Assembly: GCA_964057225.1 (NCBI GenBank)
Contig: OZ059895.1
Location: 22,888,688-22,952,687 of the forward strand
From: Auanema rhodensis
Lineage: Eukaryota; Nematoda; Chromadorea; Rhabditida; Rhabditidae
DNA length: 64,000 nt
Direction: 5' to 3'
Positions 40,101 to 54,500 of the stretch are shown piece after piece. The notes below the pieces were generated by a model. The model saw only the letters and a program-made list of their open reading frames with translations. It made no database searches and was not told the origin of the DNA. Made by a program: the position numbers and the translations under genes. Position 1 is the first letter of the stretch. Every line of letters starts with the position of its first letter.

Positions 40101-43092
40101 TTGACAAAAATTTTTTCGAAAAATTTCAAAATAATTTAGCAAAAAGTAGATGTTTTTAGATTCCTTTTTTCAAGGCAAAGACGATGGACATTGTTATTCA
40201 ACGAAAAAATTAATTCTTCAGGGTGAAAATCGAGGATATAAGTGTGAACATATATCAGTTGATATCTCGGTGCATTTTTAAGCTAGCGCAAATCTGATAA
40301 CACAGATCGACGCAGCTTAAAAATCCGCATCGAATGCACTATACTACATTGAGAAACGCTTAATACAAAAATTAGTTATGATCGTTTGAAAAATGATGCA
40401 TTAGTGTATGTTGAGTTTCCATGTACACTCAACATTGCTTCCAAAAACATTTTGACAAAAATTTTTTCGAAAAATTTCAAAATAATTTAGCAAAAAGTAG
40501 ATGTTTTTAGATTCCTTTTTTCAAGGCAAAGACGATGGACAATGTTATTCAACGAAAAAATTAATTCTTCAGGGTGAAAATCGAGGATATAAGTGTGAAC
40601 TTATATCAGTTGATATCTCGGTGCATTTTTAAGCTAGCGCAAATCTGATAACACAGATCGACGCAGCTTAAAAATCCGCATCGAATGCACTATACTACAT
40701 GGAGAAACGCTTAATACAAAAATTAGTTATGATCGTTTGAAAAATGATGCATTAGTGTATGTTGAGTTTCCATGTACACTCAACATTGCTTCCAAAAACA
40801 TTTTGACAAAAATTTTTTCGAAAAATTTCAAAATAATTTAGCAAAAAGTAGATGTTTTTAGATTCCTTTTTTCAAGGCAAAGACGATGGACAATGTTATT
40901 CAACGAAAAAATTAATTCTTCAGGGTGAAAATCGAGGATATAAGTGTGAACTTATATCAGTTGATATCTCGGTGCATTTTTAAGCTAGCGCAAATCTGAT
41001 AACACAGATCGACGCAGCTTAAAAATCCGCATCGAACGCACTATACTACATGGAGAAACGCTTAATACAAAAATTAGTTATGATCGTTTGAAAAATGATG
41101 CATTAGTGTATGTTGAGTTTCCATGTACACTCAACATTGCTTCCAAAAACATTTTGACAAAAATTTTTTCGAAAAATTTCGAAATAATTTAGCAAAAAGT
41201 AGATGTTTTTAGATTCCTTTTTTCAAGGCAAAGACGATGGACATTGTTATTCAACGAAAAAATTAATTCTTCAGGGTGAAAATCGAGGATATAAGTGTGA
41301 ACATATATCAGTTGATATCTCGGTGCATTTTTAAGCTAGCGCAAATCTGATAACACAGATCGACGCAGCTTAAAAATCCGCATCGAATGCACTATACTAC
41401 ATTGAGAAACGCTTAATACAAAAATTAGTTATGATCGTTTGAAAAATGATGCATTAGTGTATGTTGAGTTTCCATGTACACTCAACATTGCTTCCAAAAA
41501 CATTGACAAAAATTTTTTCGAAAAATTTCAAAATAATTTAGCAAAAAGTAGATGTTTTTAGATTCCTTTTTTCAAGGCAAAGACGATGGACAATGTTATT
41601 CAACGAAAAAATTAATTCTTCAGGGTGAAAATCGAGGATATAAGTGTAAACTTATATCAGTTGATATCTCGGTGCATTTTTAAGCTAGCGCAAATCTGAT
41701 AACACAGATCGACGCAGCTTAAAAATCCGCATCGAATGCACTATACTACATGGAGAAACGCTTAATACAAAAATTAGTTATGATCGTTTGAAAAATGATG
41801 CATTAGTGTATGTTGAGTTTCCATGTACACTCAACATTGCTTCCAAAAACATTTTGACAAAAATTTTTTCGAAAAATTTCAAAATAATTTAGCAAAAAGT
41901 AGATGTTTTTAGATTCCTTTTTTCAAGGCAAAGACGATGGACAATGTTATTCAACGAAAAAATTAATTCTTCAGGGTGAAAATCGAGGATATAAGTGTGA
42001 ACTTATATCAGTTGATATCTCGGTGCATTTTTAAGCTAGCGCAAATCTGATAACACAGATCGACGCAGCTTAAAAATCCGCATCGAATGCACTATACTAC
42101 ATGGAGAAACGCTTAATACAAAAATTAGTTATGATCGTTTGAAAAATGATGCATTAGTGTATGTTGAGTTTCCATGTACACTCAACATTGCTTCCAAAAA
42201 CATTTTGACAAAAATTTTTTCGAAAAATTTCAAAATAATTTAGCAAAAAGTAGATGTTTTTAGATTCCTTTTTTCAAGGCAAAGACGATGGACAATGTTA
42301 TTCAACGAAAAAATTAATTCTTCAGGGTGAAAATCGAGGATATAAGTGTGAACTTATATCAGTTGATATCTCGGTGCATTTTTAAGCTAGCGCAAATCTG
42401 ATAACACAGATCGACGCAGCTTAAAAATCCGCATCGAATGCACTATACTACATGGAGAAACGCTTAATACAAAAATTAGTTATGATCGTTTGAAAAATGA
42501 TGCATTAGTGTATGTTGAGTTTCCATGTACACTCAACATTGCTTCCAAAAACATTTTGACAAAAATTTTTTCGAAAAATTTCGAAATAATTTAGCAAAAA
42601 GTAGATGTTTTTAGATTCCTTTTTTCAAGGCAAAGACGATGGACATTGTTATTCAACGAAAAAATTAATTCTTCAGGGTGAAAATCGAGGATATAAGTGT
42701 GAACATATATCAGTTGATATCTCGGTGCATTTTTAAGCTAGCGCAAATCTGATAACACAGATCGACGCAGCTTAAAAATCCGCATCGAATGCACTATACT
42801 ACATTGAGAAACGCTTAATACAAAAATTAGTTATGATCGTTTGAAAAATGATGCATTAGTGTATGTTGAGTTTCCATGTACACTCAACATTGCTTCCAAA
42901 AACATTGACAAAAATTTTTTCGAAAAATTTCAAAATAATTTAGCAAAAAGTAGATGTTTTTAGATTCCTTTTTTCAAGGCAAAGACGATGGACAATGTTA
43001 TTCAACGAAAAAATTAATTCTTCAGGGTGAAAATCGAGGATATAAGTGTAAACTTATATCAGTTGATATCTCGGTGCATTTTTAAGCTAGCG
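36980..43092 (-). repeat. Block F: inverted block related to block E
   Basis: Units here keep the left-half forms of the monomer: TTAATTCTTC and CAACATTGC on the plus strand, with the usual alternation at positions 39, 98, 161 and 290. Units 41342-41690 and 42744-43092 carry the same 2-bp deletion (CATTGACAAA) plus GTGTAAAC, the reverse complement of GTTTACAC, as units 34411 and 36164. They are 1402 bp apart, so here the repeat period is four monomers. Units 38533-39234 and 39586-40288 repeat a pair marked by TTTCAGAAT and GATCGATGCAGC three monomers apart. None of the block B or C haplotypes appears. Confidence 0.75.
39848..39858 (-). repeat. Single-base A-tract expansion unit
   Basis: The tract after CAAC reads GAAAAAAATT (seven A) in place of GAAAAAATT, making the unit 39586-39937 one base longer (352 bp). 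It is the only net gain in the inverted half. Slippage in a homopolymer is the obvious cause, and a sequencing or assembly error in the homopolymer cannot be excluded. Confidence 0.75.
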
Positions 43093-45198
43093 CAAATCTG
43101 ATAACACAGATCGACGCAGCTTAAAAATCCGCATCGAATGCACTATACTACATGGAGAAACGCTTAATACAAAAATTAGTTATGATCGTTTGAAAAATGA
43201 TGCATTAGTGTATGTTGAGTTTCCATGTACACTCAACAATGCTTCCAAAAACATTTTGACAAAAATTTTTTCGAAAAATTTCAAAATAATTTAGCAAAAA
43301 GTAGATGTTTTTAGATTCCTTTTTTCAAGGCAAAGACGATGGACAATGTTATTCAACGAAAAAATTATTCCTTCAGGGTGAAAATCGAGGATATAAGTGT
43401 GAACTTATATCAGTTGATATCTCGGTGCATTTTTAAGCTAGCGCAAATCTGATAACACAGATCGACGCAGCTTAAAAATCCGCATCGAATGCACTATACT
43501 ACATTGAGAAACGCTTAATACAAAAATTAGTTATGATCGTTTGAAAAATGATGCATTAGTGTATGTTGAGTTTCCATGTACACTCAACAATGCTTCCAAA
43601 AACATTTTGACAAAAATTTTTTGGAAAAATTTCAAAATAATTTAGCAAAAAGTAGATGTTTTTAGATTCCTTTTTTCAAGGCAAAGACGATGGACAATGT
43701 TATTCAACGAAAAAATTATTCCTTCAGGGTGAAAATCGAGGATATAAGTGTGAACTTATATCAGTTGATATCTCGGTGCATTTTTAAGCTAGCGCAAATC
43801 TGATAACACAGATCGACGCAGCTTAAAAATCCGCATCGAATGCACTATACTACATTGAGAAACGCTTAATACAAAAATTAGTTATGATCGTTTGAAAAAT
43901 GATGCATTAGTGTATGTTGAGTTTCCATGTACACTCAACAATGCTTCCAAAAACATTTTGACAAAAATTTTTTGGAAAAATTTCAAAATAATTTAGCAAA
44001 AAGTAGATGTTTTTAGATTCCTTTTTTCATGGCAAAGACGATGGACAATGTTATTCAACGAAAAAATTATTCCTTCAGGGTGAAAATCGAGGATATAAGT
44101 GTGAACTTATATCAGTTGATATCTCGGTGCATTTTTAAGCTAGCGCAAATCTGATAACACAGATCGACGCAGCTTAAAAATCCGCATCGAATGCACTAAA
44201 CTACATTGAGAAACGCTTGATACAAAAATTAGTTATGATCGTTTGAAAAATGATGCATTAGTGTATGTTGAGTTTCCATGTACACTCAACATTGCTTCCA
44301 AAAACATTTTGACAAAAATTTTTTCGAAAAATTTCAAAATAATTTAGCAAAAAGTAGATGTTTTTAGATTCCTTTTTTCAAGGCAAAGACGATGGACAAT
44401 GTTATTCAACGAAAAAATTATTCCTTCAGGGTGAAAATCGAGGATATAAGTGTGAACTTATATCAGTTGATATCTCGGTGCATTTTTAAGCTAGCGCAAA
44501 TCTGATAACACAGATCGACGCAGCTTAAAAATCCGCATCGAATGCACTATACTACATTGAGAAACGCTTAATACAAAAATTAGTTATGATCGTTTGAAAA
44601 ATGATGCATTAGTGTATGTTGAGTTTCCATGTACACTCAACATTGCTTCCAAAAACATTTTGACAAAAATTTTTTCGAGAAATTTCAAAATAATTTAGCA
44701 AAAAGTAGATGTTTTTAGATTCCTTTTTTCAAGGCAAAGACGATGGACAATGTTATTCAACGAAAAAATTATTCCTTCAGGGTGAAAATCGAGGATATAA
44801 GTGTGAACTTATATCAGTTGATATCTCGGTGCATTTTTAAGCTAGCGCAAATCTGATAACACAGATCGACGCAGCTTAAAAATCCGCATCGAATGCACTA
44901 TACTACATTGAGAAACGCTTAATACAAAAATTAGTTATGATCGTTTGAAAAATGATGCATTAGTGTATGTTGAGTTTCCATGTACACTCAACAATGCTTC
45001 CAAAAACATTTTGACAAAAATTTTTTCGAAAAATTTCAAAATAATTTAGCAAAAAGTAGATGTTTTTAGATTCCTTTTTTCCAGGCAAAGACGATGGACA
45101 ATGTTATTCAACGAAAAAATTATTCCTTCAGGGTGAAAATCGAGGATATAAGTGTGAACTTATATCAGTTGATATCTCGGTGCATTTTTAAGCTAGCG

Positions 45199-46602
45199 CA
45201 AATCTGATAACACAGATCGACGCAGCTTAAAAATCCGCATCGAATACACTATACTACATTGAGAAACGCTTAATACAAAAATTAGTTATGATCGTTTGAA
45301 AAATGATGCATTAGTGTATGTTGAGTTTCCATGTACACTCAACAATGCTTCCAAAAACATTTTGACAAAAATTTTTTGGAAAAATTTCAAAATAATTTAG
45401 CAAAAAGTAGATGTTTTTAGATTCCTTTTTTCATGGCAAAGACGATGGACAATGTTATTCAACGAAAAAATTAATTCTTCAGGGTGAAAATCGAGGATAT
45501 AAGTGTGAACTTATATCAGTTGATATCTCGGTGCATTTTTAAGCTAGCGCAAATCTGATAACACAGATCGACGCAGCTTAAACATCCGCATCGAATGCAC
45601 TATACTACATTGAGAAACGCTTAATACAAAAAATAGTTATGATCGTTTGAAAAATGATGCATTAGTGTATGTTGAGTTTCCATGTACACTCAACAATGCT
45701 TCCAAAAACATTTTGACAAAAATTTTTTCGAAAAATTTCAAAATAATTTAGCAAAAAGTAGATGTTTTTAGATTCCTTTTTTCAAGGCAAAGACGATGGA
45801 CAATGTTATTCAACGAAAAAATTATTCCTTCAGGGTGAAAATCGAGGATATAAGTGTGAACTTATATCAGTTGATATCTCGGTGCATTTTTAAGCTAGCG
45901 CAAATCTGATAACACAGATCGACGCAGCTTAAAAATCCGCATCGAATACACTATACTACATTGAGAAACGCTTAATACAAAAATTAGTTATGATCGTTTG
46001 AAAAATGATGCATTAGTGTATGTTGAGTTTCCATGTACACTCAACAATGCTTCCAAAAACATTTTGACAAAAATTTTTTGGAAAAATTTCAAAATAATTT
46101 AGCAAAAAGTAGATGTTTTTAGATTCCTTTTTTCATGGCAAAGACGATGGACAATGTTATTCAACGAAAAAATTAATTCTTCAGGGTGAAAATCGAGGAT
46201 ATAAGTGTGAACTTATATCAGTTGATATCTCGGTGCATTTTTAAGCTAGCGCAAATCTGATAACACAGATCGACGCAGCTTAAACATCCGCATCGAATGC
46301 ACTATACTACATTGAGAAACGCTTAATACAAAAAATAGTTATGATCGTTTGAAAAATGATGCATTAGTGTATGTTGAGTTTCCATGTACACTCAACAATG
46401 CTTCCAAAAACATTTTGACAAAAATTTTTTCGAAAAATTTCAAAATAATTTAGCAAAAAGTAGATGTTTTTAGATTCCTTTTTTCAAGGCAAAGACGATG
46501 GACAATGTTATTCAACGAAAAAATTATTCCTTCAGGGTGAAAATCGAGGATATAAGTGTGAACTTATATCAGTTGATATCTCGGTGCATTTTTAAGCTAG
46601 CG
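45199..46602 (-). repeat. Two-monomer higher-order repeat, two near-identical copies
   Basis: Copies 45199-45900 and 45901-46602 (702 bp each) share five private features in the same order: CGAATACACT, TTTTTTGGAAAAA, TCATGGC, TTAAACATCCGC and CAAAAAATAGTT. I saw no difference between them by eye. A third copy of the pair lies at 51868-52569, exactly 17 monomers from the second. It lacks CGAATACACT and has GCAAAAACGATGG, so the tandem pair is younger than the distant copy. Confidence 0.8.
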
Positions 46603-48708
46603 CAAATCTGATAACACAGATCGACGCAGCTTAAAAATCCGCATCGAATGCACTATACTACATTGAGAAACGCTTAATACAAAAATTAGTTATGATCGTT
46701 TGAAAAATGATGCATTAGTGTATGTTGAGTTTCCATGTACACTCAACAATGCTTCCAAAAACATTTTGACAAAAATTTTTTCGAAAAATTTCAAAATAAT
46801 TTAGCAAAAAGTAGATGTTTTTAGATTCCTTTTTTCATGGCAAAGACGATGGACAATGTTATTCAACGAAAAAATCAATTCTTCAGGGTGAAAATCGAGG
46901 ATATAAGTGTGAACTTATATCAGTTGATATCTCGGTGTATTTTTAAGCTAGCGCAAATCTGATAACACAGATCGACGCAGCTTAAAAATCCGCATCGAAT
47001 GCACTATACTACATTGAGAAACGCTTAATACAAAAATTAGTTATGATCCTTTGAAAAATGATGCATTAGTGTATGTTGAGTTTCCATGTACACTCAACAA
47101 TGCTTCCAAAAACATTTTGACAAAAATTTTTTCGAAAAATTTCAAAATAATTTAGCAAAAAGTAGATGTTTTTAGATTCCTTTTTTCAAGGCAAAGACGA
47201 TGGACAATGTTATTCAACGAAAAAATTAATTCTTCAGGGTGAAAATCGAGGATATAAGTGTGAACTTATATCAGTTGATATCTCGGTGCATTTTTAAGCT
47301 AGCGCAAATCTGATAACACAGATCGACGCAGCTTAAAAATCCGCATCGAATGCACTATACTTCATTGAGAAACGCTTAATACAAAAATTAGTTATGATCC
47401 CTTGAAAAATGATGCATTAGTGTATGTTGAGTTTCCATGTACACTCAACAATGCTTCCAAAAACATTTTGACAAAAATTTTTTCGAAAAATTTCAAAATA
47501 ATTTAGCAGAAAGTAGATGTTTTTAGATTCCTTTTTTCAAGGCAAAGACGATGGACAATGTTATTCAACGAAAAAATTAATTCTTCAGGGTGAAAATCGA
47601 GGATATAAGTGTGAACTTATATCAGTTGATATCTCGGTGCATTTTTAAGCTAGCGCAAATCTGATAACACAGATCGACGCAGCTTAAAAATCCGCATCGA
47701 ATGCACTATACTTCATTGAGAAACGCTTAATACAAAAATTAGTTATGATCCCTTGAAAAATGATGCATTAGTGTATGTTGAGTTTCCATGTACACTCAAC
47801 AATGCTTCCAAAAACATTTTGACAAAAATTTTTTCGAAAAATTTCAAAATAATTTAGCAAAAAGTAGATGTTTTTAGATTCCTTTTTTCATGGCAAAGAC
47901 GATGGACAATGTTATTCAACGAAAAAATTAATTCTTCAGGGTGAAAATCGAGGATATAAGTGTGAACTTATATCAGTTGATATCTCGGTGTATTTTTAAG
48001 CTAGCGCAAATCTGATAACACAGATCGACGCAGCTTAAAAATCCGCATCGAATGCACTATACTACATTGAGAAACGCTTAATACAAAAATTAGTTATGAT
48101 CCTTTGAAAAATGATGCATTAGTGTATGTTGAGTTTCCATGTACACTCAACAATGCTTCCAAAAACATTTTGACAAAAATTTTTTCGAAAAATTTCAAAA
48201 TAATTTAGCAAAAAGTAGATGTTTTTAGATTCCTTTTTTCAAGGCAAAGACGATGGACAATGTTATTCAACGAAAAAATTAATTCTTCAGGGTGAAAATC
48301 GAGGATATATGTGTGAACTTATATCAGTTGATATCTCGGTGCATTTTTAAGCTAGCGCAAATCTGATAACACAGATCGACGCAGCTTAAAAATCCGCATC
48401 GAATGCACTATACTTCATTGAGAAACGCTTAATACAAAAATTAGTTATGATCCCTTGAAAAATGATGCATTAGTGTATGTTGAGTTTCCATGTACACTCA
48501 ACAATGCTTCCAAAAACATTTTGACAAAAATTTTTTCGAAAAATTTCAAAATAATTTAGCAAAAAGTAGATGTTTTTAGATTCCTTTTTTCAAGGCAAAG
48601 ACGATGGACAATGTTATTCAACGAAAAAATTAATTCTTCAGGGTGAAAATCGAGGATATAAGTGTGAACTTATATCAGTTGATATCTCGGTGCATTTTTA
48701 AGCTAGCG
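46603..48708 (-). repeat. Three-monomer higher-order repeat, two copies (2 x 1053 bp)
   Basis: Copies 46603-47655 and 47656-48708 share, in order, CTCGGTGTATTTT with TCATGGC, then GATCCTTTGA, then CTTCATTGAG with GATCCCTTGA. Markers at 46931 and 47984, and at 47045 and 48098, are each exactly 1053 bp apart. The first unit differs between copies, having the GATCCC/CTTCATT form only in the second copy. A private GGATATATGTG lies near 48302 and a private TAGCAGAAAG near 47506. Confidence 0.75.
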
Positions 48709-50112
48709 CAAATCTGATAACACAGATCGACGCAGCTTAAAAATCCGCATCGAATGCACTATACTTCATTGAGAAACGCTTAATACAAAAATTAGTTATG
48801 ATCCCTTGAAAAATGATGCATTAGTGTATGTTGAGTTTCCATGTACACTCAACAATGCTTCCAAAAACATTTTGACAAAAATTTTTTCGAAAAATTTCAA
48901 AATAATTTAGCAAAAAGTAGATGTTTTTAGATTCCTTTTTTCAAGGCAAAGACGATGGACAATGTTATTCAACGAAAAAATTATTCCTTCAGGGTGAAAA
49001 TCGAGGATATAAGTGTGAACTTATATCAGTTGATATCTCGGTGCATTTTTAAGCTAGCGCAAATCTGATAACACAGATCGACGCAGCTTAAAAATCCGCA
49101 TCGAATGCACTATACTACATTGAGAAACGCTTAATACAAAAATTAGTTATGATCGTTTGAAAAATGATGCATTAGTGTATGTTGAGTTTCCATGTACACT
49201 CAACAATGCTTCCAAAAACATTTTGACAAAAATTTTTTCGAAAAATTTCAAAATAATTTAGCAAAAAGTAGATGTTTTTAGATTCCATTTTTCAAGGCAA
49301 AGACGATGGACAATGTTATTCAACGAAAAAATTATTCCTTCAGGGTGAAAATCGAGGATATAAGTGTGAACTTATATCAGTTGATATCTCGGTGCATTTT
49401 TAAGCTAGCGCAAATCTGATAACACAGATCGACGCAGCTTAAAAATCCGCATCGAATGCACTAAACTACATTGAGAAACGCTTGATACAAAAATTAGTTA
49501 TGATCGTTTGAAAAATGATGCATTAGTGTATGTTGAGTTTCCATGTACACTCAACATTGCTTCCAAAAACATTTTGACAAAAATTTTTTCGAAAAATTTC
49601 AAAATAATTTAGCAAAAAGTAGATGTTTTTAGATTCCTTTTTTCAAGGCAAAGACGATGGACAATGTTATTCAACGAAAAAATTATTCCTTCAGGGTGAA
49701 AATCGAGGATATAAGTGTGAACTTATATCAGTTAATATCTCGGTGCATTTTTAAGCTAGCGCAAATCTGATAACACAGATCGACGCAGCTTAAAAATCCG
49801 CATCGAATGCACTATACTACATTGAGAAACGCTTAATACAAAAATTAGTTATGATCGTTTGAAAAATGATGCATTAGTGTATGTTGAGTTTCCATGTACA
49901 CTCAACATTGCTTCCAAAAACATTTTGACAAAAATTTTTTCGAAAAATTTCAAAATAATTTAGCAAAAAGTAGATGTTTTTAGATTCCTTTTTTCAAGGC
50001 AAAGACGATGGACAATGTTATTCAACGAAAAAATTATTCCTTCAGGGTGAAAATCGAGGATATAAGTGTGAACTTATATCAGTTGATATCTCGGTGCATT
50101 TTTAAGCTAGCG

Positions 50113-51516
50113 CAAATCTGATAACATAGATCGACGCAGCTTAAAAATCCGCATCGAATGCACTATACTACATGGAGAAACGCTTAATACAAAAATTAGT
50201 TATGATCGTTTGAAAAATGATGCAATAGTGTATGTTGAGTTTCCATGTACACTCAACAATGCTTCCAAAAACATTTTGACAAAAATTTTTTCGAAAAATT
50301 TCAAAATAATTTAGCAAAAAGTAGATGTTTTTAGATTCCTTTTTTCAAGGCAAAGACGATGGACAATGTTATTCAACGAAAAAATTATTCCTTCAGGGTG
50401 AAAATCGAGGATATAAGTGTGAACTTATATCAGTTGATATCTCGGTGCATTTTTAAGCTAGCGCAAATCTGATAACACAGATCGACGCAGCTTAAAAATC
50501 CGCATCGAATGCACTAAACTACATTGAGAAACGCTTGATACAAAAATTAGTTATGATCGTTTGAAAAATGATGCATTAGTGTATGTTGAGTTTCCATGTA
50601 CACTCAACATTGCTTCCAAAAACATTTTGACAAAAATTTTTTCGAAAAATTTCAAAATAATTTAGCAAAAAGTAGATGTTTTTAGATTCCTTTTTTCAAG
50701 GCAAAGACGATGGACAATGTTATTCAACGAAAAAATTATTCCTTCAGGGTGAAAATCGAGGATATAAGTGTGAACTTACATCAGTTGATATCTCGGTGCA
50801 TTTTTAAGCTAGCGCAAATCTGATAACACAGATCGACGCAGCTTAAAAATCCGCATCGAATGCACTATACTACATGGAGAAACGCTTAATACAAAAATTA
50901 GTTATGATCGTTTGAAAAATGATGCAATAGTGTATGTTGAGTTTCCATGTACACTCAACAATGCTTCCAAAAACATTTTGACAAAAATTTTTTCGAAAAA
51001 TTTCAAAATAATTTAGCAAAAAGTAGATGTTTTTAGATTCCTTTTTTCAAGGCAAAGACGATGGACAATGTTATTCAACGAAAAAATTATTCCTTCAGGG
51101 TGAAAATCGAGGATATAAGTGTGAACTTATATCAGTTGATATCTCGGTGCATTTTTAAGCTAGCGCAAATCTGATAACACAGATCGACGCAGCTTAAAAA
51201 TCCGCATCGAATGCACTAAACTACATTGAGAAACGCTTGATACAAAAATTAGTTATGATCGTTTGAAAAATGATGCATTAGTGTATGTTGAGTTTCCATG
51301 TACACTCAACATTGCTTCCAAAAACATTTTGACAAAAATTTTTTCGAAAAATTTCAAAATAATTTAGCAAAAAGTAGATGTTTTTAGATTCCTTTTTTCA
51401 AGGCAAAGACGATGGACAATGTTATTCAACGAAAAAATTATTCCTTCAGGGTGAAAATCGAGGATATAAGTGTGAACTTATATCAGTTGATATCTCGGTG
51501 CATTTTTAAGCTAGCG
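50113..51516 (-). repeat. Two-monomer higher-order repeat with GATGCAATAG, two copies
   Basis: Copies 50113-50814 and 50815-51516 each contain a unit with CATGGAG and GATGCAATAGTG followed by a unit with CACTAAACTAC, GCTTGATAC and CAACATTGC. The GCAATAG marker is at 50221 and 50923, exactly 702 bp apart. It is the only place in the window with this marker. Minor differences are AACATAGATC near 50124 and CTTACATCAG near 50775, both in the first copy. Confidence 0.75.
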
Positions 51517-54500
51517 CAAATCTGATAACACAGATCGACGCAGCTTAAAAATCCGCATCGAATGCACTATACTACATTGAGAAACGCTTAATACAAAAAT
51601 TAGTTATGATCGTTTGAAAAATGATGCATTAGTGTATGTTGAGTTTCCATGTACACTCAACAATGCTTCCAAAAACATTTTGACAAAAATTTTTTCGAAA
51701 AATTTCAAAATAATTTAGCAAAAAGTAGATGTTTTTAGATTCCTTTTTTCCAGGCAAAGACGATGGACAATGTTATTCAACGAAAAAATTATTCCTTCAG
51801 GGTGAAAATCGAGGATATAAGTGTGAACTTATATCAGTTGATATCTCGGTGCATTTTTAAGCTAGCGCAAATCTGATAACACAGATCGACGCAGCTTAAA
51901 AATCCGCATCGAATGCACTATACTACATTGAGAAACGCTTAATACAAAAATTAGTTATGATCGTTTGAAAAATGATGCATTAGTGTATGTTGAGTTTCCA
52001 TGTACACTCAACAATGCTTCCAAAAACATTTTGACAAAAATTTTTTGGAAAAATTTCAAAATAATTTAGCAAAAAGTAGATGTTTTTAGATTCCTTTTTT
52101 CATGGCAAAGACGATGGACAATGTTATTCAACGAAAAAATTAATTCTTCAGGGTGAAAATCGAGGATATAAGTGTGAACTTATATCAGTTGATATCTCGG
52201 TGCATTTTTAAGCTAGCGCAAATCTGATAACACAGATCGACGCAGCTTAAACATCCGCATCGAATGCACTATACTACATTGAGAAACGCTTAATACAAAA
52301 AATAGTTATGATCGTTTGAAAAATGATGCATTAGTGTATGTTGAGTTTCCATGTACACTCAACAATGCTTCCAAAAACATTTTGACAAAAATTTTTTCGA
52401 AAAATTTCAAAATAATTTAGCAAAAAGTAGATGTTTTTAGATTCCTTTTTTCAAGGCAAAAACGATGGACAATGTTATTCAACGAAAAAATTATTCCTTC
52501 AGGGTGAAAATCGAGGATATAAGTGTGAACTTATATCAGTTGATATCTCGGTGCATTTTTAAGCTAGCGCAAATCTGATAACACAGATCGACGCAGCTTA
52601 AAAATCCGCATCGAATGCACTATACTACATTGAGAAACGCTTAATACAAAAATTAGTTATGATCGTTTGAAAAATGATGCATTAGTGTATGTTGAGTTTC
52701 CATGTACACTCAACAATGCTTCCAAAAACATTTTGACAAAAATTTTTTCGAAAAATTTCAAAATAATTTAGCAAAAAGTAGATGTTTTTAGATTCCTTTT
52801 TTCAAGGCAAAGACGATGGACAATGTTATTCAACGAAAAAATTAATTCTTCAGGGTGAAAATCGAGGATATAAGTGTGAACTTATATCAGTTGATATCTC
52901 GGTGCATTTTTAAGCTAGCGCAAATCTGATAACACAGATCGACGCAGCTTAAAAATCCGCATCGAATGCACTACACTACATTGAGAAACGCTTGATACAA
53001 AAGTTAGTTATGATCGTTTGAAAAATGATGCATTAGTGTATGTTGAGTTTCCATGTACACTCAACATTGCTTCCAAAAACATTTTGACAAAAATTTTTTC
53101 GAAAAATTTCAAAATAATTTAGCAAAAAGTAGATGTTTTTAGATTCCATTTTTCAAGGCAAAGACGATGGACAATGTTATTCAACGAAAAAATTATTCCT
53201 TCAGGGTGAAAATCGAGGATATAAGTGTGAACTTATATCAGTTGATATCGCGGTGCATTTTTAAGCTAGCGCAAATCTGATAACACAGATCGACGCAGCT
53301 TAAAAATCCGCATCGAATGCACTAAACTACATTGAGAAACGCTTGATACAAAAATTAGTTATGATCGTTTGAAAAATGATGCATTAGTGTATGTTGAGTT
53401 TCCATGTACACTCAACAATGCTTCCAAAAACATTTTGACAAAAATTTTTTCGAAAAATTTCAAAATAATTTAGCAAAAAGTAGATGTTTTTAGATTCCAT
53501 TTTTCAAGGCAAAGACGATGGACAATGTTATTCAACGAAAAAATTATTCCTTCAGGGTGAAAATCGAGGATATAAGTGTGAACTTATATCAGTTGATATC
53601 TCGGTGCATTTATAAACTAGCGCAAATCTGATAACACAGATCGACGCAGCTTAAAAATCCGCATCGAATGCACTATACTACATTGAGAAACGCTTAATAC
53701 AAAAATTAGTTATGATCGTTTGAAAAATGATGCATTAGTGTATGTTGAGTTTCCATGTACACTCAACAATGCTTCCAAAAACATTTTGACAAAAATTTTT
53801 TCGAAAAATTTCAAAATAATTTAGCAAAAAGTAGATGTTTTTAGATTCCATTTTTCAAGGCAAAGACGATGGACAATGTTATTCAACGAAAAAATTATTC
53901 CTTCAGGGTGAAAATCGAGGATATAAGTGTGAACTTATATCAGTTGATATCTCGGTGCATTTTTAAGCTAGCGCAAATCTGATAACACAGATCGACGCAG
54001 CTTAAAAATCCGCATCGAATGCACTAAACTACATTGAGAAACGCTTAATACAAAAATTAGTTATGATCCTTTGAAAAATGATGCATTAGTGTATGTTGAG
54101 TTTCCATGTACACTCAACATTGCTTCCAAAAACATTTTGACAAAAATTTTTTCGAAACATTTCAGAATAATTTAGCAAAAAGTAGATGTTTTTAGATTCC
54201 ATTTTTCAAGGCAAAGACGATGGACAATGTTATTCAACGAAAAAATTAATTCTTCAGGGTGAAAATCAAGGATATAAGTGTGAACTTATATCAGTTGATA
54301 TCTCGGTGCATTTTTAAGCTAGCGCAAATCTGATAACACAGATCGACGCAGCTTTAAAATCCGCATCGAATGCACTATACTTCATTGAGAAACGCTTAAT
54401 ACAAAAATTAGTTATGATCCCTTGAAAAATGATGCATTAGTGTATGTTGAGTTTCCATGTACACTCAACATTGCTTCCAAAAACATTTTGACAAAAATTT

